A stretch of DNA of 64,000 nucleotides from Variibacter gotjawalensis (lineage in GTDB: Bacteria; Pseudomonadota; Alphaproteobacteria; Rhizobiales; Xanthobacteraceae): NCBI RefSeq assembly GCF_002355335.1, contig NZ_AP014946.1, positions 1,379,501 through 1,443,500 of the forward strand, in the 5' to 3' direction. Under the pieces are notes generated by a model. The model saw only the letters and a program-made list of their open reading frames with translations, was not told the DNA's origin and searched no databases. Below, in pieces: positions 46,698-54,180 of the stretch. The position numbers were made by a program, and so were the translations under genes. Numbering within the stretch: position 1 is the first letter of the stretch; each line of letters opens with the position of its first letter.

Positions 46698-48236
46698 ATG
46701 ATCACGATTACACCCGGTCAAGCAAGTCTCGACGATTGGCGCGCCATTCACGCCGGCGCGCAGGTGCGGATCGATCCCGCGGCGGAAGGCGGCATCGCCG
46801 CGAGCGTCGCGGCGGTCGAAGCGATCGTCGCCAAACAGGATGCGGTTTACGGGATCAATACGGGTTTCGGCAAACTCGCCAGCGTTCGCATCGCGCGCGA
46901 GGATTTGACTGAACTTCAACGCAATATCGTCTTGTCGCATGCAGCCGGCGTTGGTCCGCCGATGGCGCGTGCCAACGTTCGCCTCATGATGGCGCTTAAG
47001 CTCGCGAGCCTGTCGCGCGGCGCCTCCGGCGTCCGCCCAGCGACACTCGATCTTCTCACCGCGATGTTGGAGCGCGACATCGTCCCGGTCGTGCCCTCGC
47101 AGGGCTCTGTCGGCGCGTCCGGTGATCTCGCGCCGCTCGCGCATATGACGGCCGCGATGATCGGCGTCGGCGATGTGTTTGTCGGCGGCGCCAGGGTGCC
47201 GGCAGAATCTGCGCTCAAGAGCGCGGGCCTCAAGCCTATCGTGCTTGGGCCCAAAGAGGGGCTGGCGCTCCTCAACGGCACGCAATTCTCGACGGCCGAA
47301 GCACTCGCCGGCTTGTTCGCGATCGAGCGGGCCTTCCACGCCGCGCTCGTCACCGGTGCGCTGTCGGTCGATGCCGCGAAGGGCTCCGACACTCCGTTTG
47401 ATCCGCGTATTCATGCGCTGCGCGGCCATCGCGGCCAGATCGATGTCGCAGCCGCCTTCCGCGATCTCATCGCGGGCAGCGCGATTCGCGCCTCGCACCT
47501 CGTCGGCGATCCGCGCGTGCAGGACCCGTATTGCCTGCGCTGCCAGCCGCAGGTGATGGGCGCCGTGCTGGACATGGTGCGCTTCGCCGCCGGTACGTTG
47601 CTGACCGAAGCGAACAGCGTTTCGGACAATCCACTGATCTTCGCCGACACCGGCGAGGCTTTGTCGGGGGGCAACTTCCACGCCGAGCCTGTCGCCTTCG
47701 CGGCGGACCAGCTCGCCATAGCGGTTTGCGAGATCGGCTCGCTGTCGGAACGCCGCGTTGCCATGTTGGTCGATCCGGCCTTGTCCGGCTTGCCCGCATT
47801 CCTGACGCCGAAGCCGGGGCTCAATTCCGGTTTCATGCTCGCGCAGGTGACGGCGGCGGCGCTCGTCTCCGAGAACAAGCAGCGCGCCTATCCGGCGAGC
47901 GTCGACTCGATCCCGACCTCGGCCAATCAGGAAGATCACGTCTCGATGGCCGCGCATGGCGCCCGCCGCCTCGGCGCGATGGCGCGCAACCTGACCAACA
48001 TCGTTGCGATCGAACTTCTAGCGGCCGCGCAAGGTTGCGAATTCCACGCGCCGCTGCGCTCCAGCGATCCGCTCGAGGCCGTACGGGCACTGCTGCGCGA
48101 ACGCGTCGCGCCGCTCACCGACGATCGCTATTTCGCACTCGACATCGCGGCCGCTGCCGAACTCGTTCAGTCCGGCGCATTGAGCCGCACCGTCACGATT
48201 GCGCTCCCGCCCGTCGACGCGTCGGAGACTCGCTGA
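46698..48236 (+). CDS. hutH: histidine ammonia-lyase
   Basis: A 512-residue histidase of full length, converting histidine to urocanate and ammonia. The MIO cofactor forms from Ala-Ser-Gly in [16 protein letters not shown]. Other conserved parts are [53 protein letters not shown] and [20 protein letters not shown]. It is divergent from hutF with about 80 bases between starts, so they may share control, although no clear HutC operator was recognised. hutU, hutI and hutG are absent from the window. Confidence 0.96.
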   Translation: MITITPGQASLDDWRAIHAGAQVRIDPAAEGGIAASVAAVEAIVAKQDAVYGINTGFGKLASVRIAREDLTELQRNIVLSHAAGVGPPMARANVRLMMALKLASLSRGASGVRPATLDLLTAMLERDIVPVVPSQGSVGASGDLAPLAHMTAAMIGVGDVFVGGARVPAESALKSAGLKPIVLGPKEGLALLNGTQFSTAEALAGLFAIERAFHAALVTGALSVDAAKGSDTPFDPRIHALRGHRGQIDVAAAFRDLIAGSAIRASHLVGDPRVQDPYCLRCQPQVMGAVLDMVRFAAGTLLTEANSVSDNPLIFADTGEALSGGNFHAEPVAFAADQLAIAVCEIGSLSERRVAMLVDPALSGLPAFLTPKPGLNSGFMLAQVTAAALVSENKQRAYPASVDSIPTSANQEDHVSMAAHGARRLGAMARNLTNIVAIELLAAAQGCEFHAPLRSSDPLEAVRALLRERVAPLTDDRYFALDIAAAAELVQSGALSRTVTIALPPVDASETR

Positions 48237-48366
48237 CCGCTGTCCACAGCGACGAAACGGTCATCTCGGCGTTACCGCACTGTCAATTTTCTCTGGTTGT
48301 TTGCGCGCCAACTGAACGGCGCCGCGATTCACATCCGCACGTGGCGCTCCAACAAGAAGAAAATCC

Positions 48367-51300
48367 ATGGCGGCCGGTTCCAAAGCAAAATCCCCCGTTG
48401 CGTCCTCGAAGAAAATTCAAGCGCTGCTCAGCGATGGCGACGATACGCAGGAGATCCGCGCTGGAGAGCCCGTCAATGGTCCGCTTGACGGCGGTGCCGG
48501 CAACGACACGCTGAAGCTTATCGGCCCGGGCCTGGATTCCCTCGGCGCGAATCAGAACTTCGAGAATCTCGACGTTCAGAGCGGCACGTGGAGCGTGAAC
48601 AGCGCCGCCTACGACATGATCAACATCCGCGCCGGTGCGATGGTGACGTCGCAATTGCGTCTTGCGCCGCAAGGCGACCTCGGGGTCTCGGCCGGCGCCA
48701 CGCTTCTCGTGACGAACGGCACTAACGCCGTGACTTCGACGGGCGCAGGAAATGTCGACAATGCGGGCTCGATCATTGCGCTTGGCGCAACCGCGAACGC
48801 GATCAACGGCGGCACGCTCTACAATCGCGTCGGCGGCTTGATCCTCGCACAGCTCGCCGTCATCGTTTCGGAAGCCGCAGCAGCGCCCGGCAATGAGATC
48901 GTCAACGAAGGCATGATGCAGAGCCTCTCCGGCCGCGCCATTGTGCTCAACGGCGACGCCGGTGATCTGCTCGTCAACACCCGCACGGGTTCGATCGTTG
49001 GTTCGGTCGAGACGGGCGGTGGCAATGATCTGATCACCAACCAAGGCTCAATCGCGGCAGCAGGCGGCACCGCGATCGACGCCGGCGCCGGCAACGACAC
49101 GGTCAACCTGCATGCCGGTTCGACACTCGTCGGCAAAGTCATCCTCGGCGCCGGCAATGATGTGCTGTCGTCGCAGATGGCGGGCGCGCTCGACATCGAC
49201 GCAGGCGACGGCCAGGACTCGATCGCGACGGGTGACGGCAACGACCGCATTCTCGGCGGCGCCGGCATCGATCTCATTCACGCAGGCGGCGGAAACGACA
49301 TCATCGAAGGCGGCGCGGACAACGATACGCTCAACGGCGGCACCGGCAACGATATCATCGATGGCGGCGCTGGCGAAGACACGGCGAGCTTCTACGACGA
49401 TGCTGCCGGCGTCACGGTCAATTTCGCAACCGGAACGGCGACCGGCGCGGCAAGCGGCAACGATACGCTGATCAGCATCGAGAAGGTCATCACGGGTACA
49501 GGCAACGACACCATCATCGTCTCGACCGCCGGCCCGCTGCCGACCGGCATCGACGGCGGCGCGGGCACCGACACCGTCCGCCTGATCGGAACCGGCACCG
49601 GTGCACTCGTTGCGACGACGGGCGTCGAAAACCTGGTCGTCCAGCAGGGCACCTGGACCGCTGCTGCGAGCGACTACTCGGCCGTCACGATCCAAGGCGG
49701 CGCGCGCCTGAACAGCACCGTGAACCTCAACAACAACGACAAGCTCACGGTCGAAACCGGCGGCATTTTGGCGAACCCGACGGCGATCAACTGGGCCGGC
49801 GGCGGCAATGCGATTGTCGACAATGCGGGCCGCATCGAAAGTTCGACCCGCGTGCTCAACACGACGGCGGGCGCGACCGGAACGCTGACCTTTAACAACC
49901 TGATCGGCGGAACGGTCGTTGGACCGATTACACCGGCAGGCGCAGGTCAAGCCGACGCCGTGATCACGCTCAACAATGCCGGCACGATCGAGTCCGGCGT
50001 AGACGGCCGCGCAATTGATTTCCGCACTTTCGACAACAACGGTGCGAACGCGGTGATCAATAACAACGTCGGCGGAATCATCCGGAAGATCGGTGGCGAT
50101 GATGCTGACGTCATCCGTCCGGGTGCTGACGCAACGGTCAACAACCGCGGCACGATCACGACGGTGGCGGGTTGGGCCGGCGGCGGCGATGCAATCGACT
50201 TCCAAGGCGACGCTGGCGGTAAGGTCAACAACTGGGGCTTGATCGAGGGTTCGAAACACGCGGTGACGGGCTCGCAAGCGCTGACGGTCGTCAACAACGG
50301 CACGATGATCGGCCGCAACGGTTCGGCCGTAAATATCGACAACGGTGGCACCGAAGCCGAGAAAGTGTTCATCACCAACAACGCGGGCGCCGTGATGGAA
50401 GGCCGTTCCGCCGAACTCGGCGACTCGGATGGCGATGCGGTCGATGTCGACGGCCTCGCGCAGATCCTCAACTACGGCCGCATCTCCGGGCTCGGTCACC
50501 AGGGTTACCACGACGGCGAGCCGAACGTGTCGGAAGGCATCGCGATCGGGGGCGGCACCATTCTCAACTATGGGAAAGACGCGATTATTTACGGGTATGG
50601 TCGCGCCATTCAGGTCGACAATTCGGGCAATGCAAACGCGCTCGGCAAGACATTCATCAACAACGAAGGCCTGATCCAAGGCGATGGTCATGGTCCGGAA
50701 GGCGTGAGCGCAGCCGATGCCGCGCGCTTCGATCTGCGCGGCAACGAGGCAGTCAACCTCGTCGGCGACTATGCGGACGAACTGCTGAACCAGAGCACGG
50801 GCCGCATCGTCGGCGGTGTGTCGATGGGCGGCGGCAACGACCACCTGCAGAGCCTCGGCGCATTTGTTGCGACCGGCGGCTCCGCGATCGATATGGGTGC
50901 CGGCAACGACACGGTCTATTTCTATACCGGCACGACCGTGCAAGGCACCGTGCTACTCGGCACCGGCGACGATCTCGTTCTGTCGACCGCCGACACATCG
51001 CTCGTCATCGAAGGCGGTGATAGCGACGATCAGATGTACATCGGCGGCTACACCGTGGGCGACGACATCCTGAGCGGGGGTGCCGGCAACGATCGTATCT
51101 ACGCTGGCATCGGCGAAGATCAAATCGACGGCGGCATCGGTAACGACGCGCTCTACGGTGAGGCCGGCGACGACCTCATTCTCGGCGGCGCAGGCGACGA
51201 CACGATCGACGGCGGTGCCGACGATGACGTGCTCTACGGTGATGCCGGCAACGACACGATGATCGGCGGTCTCGGTGACGACATCCTCAAGGGCGGCGCC

Positions 51301-52041
51301 GACAACGACACCTTCATCATTACGAGCACGGCGGATGGCCACGATAAGTACGATGGCGGCGCGGGCATCGACACCGTCGACTTCAGTGCCGTCACGGCCG
51401 CGGTCACTCTGACGCTGCGTGATACTGGTACGTCGTCCTTTGCGACCGATACGTTCGAGAATATCGAGAACGCGATCGGCGGCAGCGGAGCCGACAAGTT
51501 GACGGGCAACGCGTTCGCCAACGTGCTGGTCGGCAACGGCGGTGACGACATCCTCAAAGGCGGTGCCGGCGACGATCGTCTCGAAGGCGGCGAAGGTGCC
51601 GACGACCTCGATGGCGGTGCCGATAACGACACGCTTCTCGGTGGTGCCGATAACGACATCATCAAGGGTGGTGCCGGCAACGATATCATCATCGGCGGCG
51701 CCGGTGCGGATACGCTGACGGGCGGTGCCGGCAACGACGTCTTCGTCTTCACGAGCATCGGCGACGGCATCGATACGATCACGGATTTCCGTACGTCCGG
51801 CGCATCCGAGGACCACTTCCAGTTCTCGGCGTCGATGTTCACCGGCTTCACGGGCGACGACGCCTTCGACTTGATCGGCTCCGGCTACCTCCGAGCCGTT
51901 GCGGCGAATGGCTCGACGCAGATTCAGGTCGACGTCGACGGCGGCGGCAACAACTTCCAAACACTCGCCATCGTGAACGGCACGATCAGCAACGGCATTC
52001 TGGCTGACCATGTCGCTTTGCAGTTCGAGCTCATTGCGTAG
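48367..52041 (+). CDS. RTX-type calcium-binding protein, type I secretion candidate
   Basis: A 1224-residue acidic, Gly/Asn/Asp-rich protein without an N-terminal signal peptide. RTX nonapeptides (GGxGxDxLx, for example GGAGNDRIYAG) form two blocks, residues about 280-343 and 883-1124. Between and before them are beta-helix-like repeats of the form N-x-G-x-I (VNNRGTITTV, VNNGTMIGRN). The last 100 residues (VFTSIGDGIDTITDFR onward, ending LQFELIA) resemble the serralysin-type C-terminal secretion region. It should leave the cell by a type I system and fold on binding calcium outside. No type I secretion genes are adjacent. Two modules are each present twice. No enzymatic domain was found. Confidence 0.88.
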   Translation: MAAGSKAKSPVASSKKIQALLSDGDDTQEIRAGEPVNGPLDGGAGNDTLKLIGPGLDSLGANQNFENLDVQSGTWSVNSAAYDMINIRAGAMVTSQLRLAPQGDLGVSAGATLLVTNGTNAVTSTGAGNVDNAGSIIALGATANAINGGTLYNRVGGLILAQLAVIVSEAAAAPGNEIVNEGMMQSLSGRAIVLNGDAGDLLVNTRTGSIVGSVETGGGNDLITNQGSIAAAGGTAIDAGAGNDTVNLHAGSTLVGKVILGAGNDVLSSQMAGALDIDAGDGQDSIATGDGNDRILGGAGIDLIHAGGGNDIIEGGADNDTLNGGTGNDIIDGGAGEDTASFYDDAAGVTVNFATGTATGAASGNDTLISIEKVITGTGNDTIIVSTAGPLPTGIDGGAGTDTVRLIGTGTGALVATTGVENLVVQQGTWTAAASDYSAVTIQGGARLNSTVNLNNNDKLTVETGGILANPTAINWAGGGNAIVDNAGRIESSTRVLNTTAGATGTLTFNNLIGGTVVGPITPAGAGQADAVITLNNAGTIESGVDGRAIDFRTFDNNGANAVINNNVGGIIRKIGGDDADVIRPGADATVNNRGTITTVAGWAGGGDAIDFQGDAGGKVNNWGLIEGSKHAVTGSQALTVVNNGTMIGRNGSAVNIDNGGTEAEKVFITNNAGAVMEGRSAELGDSDGDAVDVDGLAQILNYGRISGLGHQGYHDGEPNVSEGIAIGGGTILNYGKDAIIYGYGRAIQVDNSGNANALGKTFINNEGLIQGDGHGPEGVSAADAARFDLRGNEAVNLVGDYADELLNQSTGRIVGGVSMGGGNDHLQSLGAFVATGGSAIDMGAGNDTVYFYTGTTVQGTVLLGTGDDLVLSTADTSLVIEGGDSDDQMYIGGYTVGDDILSGGAGNDRIYAGIGEDQIDGGIGNDALYGEAGDDLILGGAGDDTIDGGADDDVLYGDAGNDTMIGGLGDDILKGGADNDTFIITSTADGHDKYDGGAGIDTVDFSAVTAAVTLTLRDTGTSSFATDTFENIENAIGGSGADKLTGNAFANVLVGNGGDDILKGGAGDDRLEGGEGADDLDGGADNDTLLGGADNDIIKGGAGNDIIIGGAGADTLTGGAGNDVFVFTSIGDGIDTITDFRTSGASEDHFQFSASMFTGFTGDDAFDLIGSGYLRAVAANGSTQIQVDVDGGGNNFQTLAIVNGTISNGILADHVALQFELIA

Positions 52042-52058
52042 TCAACGTTCAAGAAAGA

Positions 52059-52090
52059 ATGCCGCGCTGGCAACGGCGCGGCATTTTTTT
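52059..52090 (+). terminator. rho-independent terminator after the RTX gene
   Basis: ATGCCGCGC-tggcaacg-GCGCGGCAT is a perfect nine-base stem followed by a run of seven T. It lies 17 bases after the RTX stop codon. This is the clearest intrinsic terminator in the window and isolates the RTX transcript from the trehalose genes. Confidence 0.93.
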
Positions 52091-52239
52091 GTGCCATCGC
52101 GTGGGTGTTTGAACGCTCGCGTACGATCCCGGAAATTTTACGCCGCTTTTACGAAACACGCCTGCCGTGAACGCATTGACGTGTCCTGATGGGAGAATAG
52201 GCGAGCCACGCCTAACGATCCGGCACACGGGAGTGGAAC

Positions 52240-52422
52240 GTGCCAGGGCTATTCCGCGTTTATACCGTTGACGACCGGGGGCGTACCGATGGCGAGGCGA
52301 TTGTCCTCAACGTCGACAGTGTCGATGCTGCCATCCGGAAAGCACGGAAACTCGCGAAGGAGCATGCAGTTGAGCTTTGGCACGGAGAGCGCCGCGTCGC
52401 GCGCATACCCAAAGATGAATAG
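52240..52422 (+). CDS. small protein of unknown function upstream of treZ
   Basis: A 60-residue protein beginning with GTG (MPGLFRVYTVDDRGRTDGEA). It has an acidic first half and a basic helix (DAAIRKARKLAKEHAVELWHG) in the second. GGGAG lies nine bases upstream of the start. It ends three bases before treZ, so it is the first gene of the treZ-treY operon. No family is recognised. Codon use fits a real gene and the stop-start spacing supports co-translation; a role in trehalose synthesis is only implied by position. Confidence 0.65.
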   Translation: MPGLFRVYTVDDRGRTDGEAIVLNVDSVDAAIRKARKLAKEHAVELWHGERRVARIPKDE

Positions 52423-52425
52423 CCG

Positions 52426-54180
52426 ATGAGCGACGGTTTCGGGCCGCTCGCGACGCGCGACGGTGTTCTTTTTCGGCTTTGGGCTCCCTCCGCCAACCAA
52501 GTGCGTCTTCTGCTCGACGGGCAGGCGCTGCCGATGCGAGCCGACGGTGGTTGGTATTCCGTCCAAGTGCCGGCTGTCTCGGACGGCTCCTCGTACCTAT
52601 TTGAGATCGACGGCGATTTGCGCATGCCGGATCCTGGATCGCGCTTTCAGCCGGATGATGTGCATGGGCCGAGCGCGGTCGCTCCCGAGACATACGGCTG
52701 GCGATGCAAAGACTGGAAGGGGCGACCCTTTGCGGAGGCCGTCTTCTACGAGCTTCACATCGGCACGTTCACGCCGGAAGGCACGTATCGGTCCGCGATC
52801 GACAAGCTCGATCATCTCGTCGCTTGCGGCATCACGGCGCTCCAAATTATGCCGCTCTCGGATTTCCCCGGCCGGTGGAATTGGGGCTACGACGGCGTGC
52901 TGCCGTTCGCGCCGGATTCAAGCTACGGCACGCCCGACGACCTCAAAGCCCTGATCGACACCGCGCACGAACGCGGCCTGATGGTCTTCCTTGACGTCGT
53001 CTACAATCACTTCGGGCCGGACGGAAACTATCTGCACGGCATCGCGCGCGAAGCCTTCTCGGACGCACAGACACCGTGGGGCGAGGCGATCGATTATCGC
53101 AAAACGCCGATGCGCTCGCTTGTCGTCGAGAACGTGCTCTATTGGCTGCGCGATGTCCGCTTCGATGGACTGCGCTTTGACGCCGTCCACGCCATCGTCG
53201 TGCCGGGCGAGCCGAACATCCTCGCCGAGATCAGCCACGCGGCAGGCGAGCTTGCGCGCGAGACCGGCCGCCACATTCATCTCGTGCTCGAGAACGACGA
53301 CAACGCCGCGCAGTGGCTTGACCCGTTGCGGGACGTGCCGAACGGCCGCTATCGCGCGCAATGGAACGACGACTATCATCACGCCTGGCACGTGCTGCTG
53401 ACCGGCGAGACGGCCGGCTATTACAAGGATTATGACGACGCCGGCCGCCGCATCGCGCGGAGCCTCGCCGAAGGGTTCGTCTATCAGGGCGAGGCCTCAC
53501 GCCATCGCGATGAGACGCCGCGCGGAGAGCCGAGCGCGCAGCTGTCACCACTCGCTTTCGTCAATTTCCTGCAGAACCACGATCAGATCGGCAATCGCGC
53601 GCTCGGCGAGCGTCTGACCGTGCTGGCAAAGCCCGAAAGTCTGATCGCTGCGCACACGATACTGCTGCTCGCACCCGCGCCGCCGATGTTGTTCATGGGC
53701 GAGGAGTGGGGCGCGCGCGAGCCGTTCCCGTTCTTCTGCGATTTCAAAGGCGACCTCGCGAATGCCGTACGTGAAGGCCGCAAACGCGAATTTGCCGAGG
53801 CGTATGCGGACAGCGCGCAAGACGTGCCGGACCCGCTCGCCGAGAGCACGTTCAAATCCGCCAAACTCGATTGGTCGGTGCTTAAAGTGTTCGAGCACGA
53901 GGAACGTCTGCATCTGACAGCCGAGCTCCTGCGGCTGCGCCGCGAACACATCGTTCCTTTTGTCGCCGACGCGAAGAAGATCAACGGGCAAGCCCGCTTC
54001 GATACCGGCTTTCTCGTCGCCGCGTGGGCCACCGAGACGCAGAAGCTCACGCTGATCGCCAACCTTAGCGATCACGATATCGACGCTGACGTGCCAAGCA
54101 GCAAGACCCTGATCTGGGGCGGCACTGTGCCGAAGCGTTTGCCGCCGTGGTCCGTCTATTTCAGCATCGGGGATCGCTGA
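52426..54180 (+). CDS. treZ: malto-oligosyltrehalose trehalohydrolase
   Basis: A 584-residue GH13 enzyme that releases trehalose from maltooligosyl-trehalose. The N-terminal beta domain (VLFRLWAPSANQVRLLLDG) resembles branching enzymes; the barrel follows with AVFYELHIGTFTPEGTYRSA, LMVFLDVVYNHFGPDGNYLH, the nucleophile region FDGLRFDAVHAI, the acid in HLVLENDDNAAQWL and FLQNHDQIGNRA. The C-terminal end is short. Its stop overlaps the treY start (TGATG). With TreY it forms the maltodextrin-to-trehalose route, a common stress-protection pathway. Confidence 0.95.
   Translation: MSDGFGPLATRDGVLFRLWAPSANQVRLLLDGQALPMRADGGWYSVQVPAVSDGSSYLFEIDGDLRMPDPGSRFQPDDVHGPSAVAPETYGWRCKDWKGRPFAEAVFYELHIGTFTPEGTYRSAIDKLDHLVACGITALQIMPLSDFPGRWNWGYDGVLPFAPDSSYGTPDDLKALIDTAHERGLMVFLDVVYNHFGPDGNYLHGIAREAFSDAQTPWGEAIDYRKTPMRSLVVENVLYWLRDVRFDGLRFDAVHAIVVPGEPNILAEISHAAGELARETGRHIHLVLENDDNAAQWLDPLRDVPNGRYRAQWNDDYHHAWHVLLTGETAGYYKDYDDAGRRIARSLAEGFVYQGEASRHRDETPRGEPSAQLSPLAFVNFLQNHDQIGNRALGERLTVLAKPESLIAAHTILLLAPAPPMLFMGEEWGAREPFPFFCDFKGDLANAVREGRKREFAEAYADSAQDVPDPLAESTFKSAKLDWSVLKVFEHEERLHLTAELLRLRREHIVPFVADAKKINGQARFDTGFLVAAWATETQKLTLIANLSDHDIDADVPSSKTLIWGGTVPKRLPPWSVYFSIGDR

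Noticed and set aside
49048-50943. 631-residue open frame opposite the RTX gene
   Set aside because: It is a shadow of the repeated GGxGxD codons, giving an artificial Val/Asp/Arg-rich protein. It has no start context.
51060-51740. Short direct repeats resembling a CRISPR array
   Set aside because: These are codons of RTX nonapeptides in an open frame (period 27 bases and degenerate), with no constant repeat-spacer pattern and no cas genes.
52120-52160. EcfG-like promoter before the trehalose operon (GGAAA, then CGAA 16 bases on)
   Set aside because: Both elements deviate from GGAAC and CGTT, unlike the three perfect sites nearby. Not listed as a feature, though indirect stress control remains possible.
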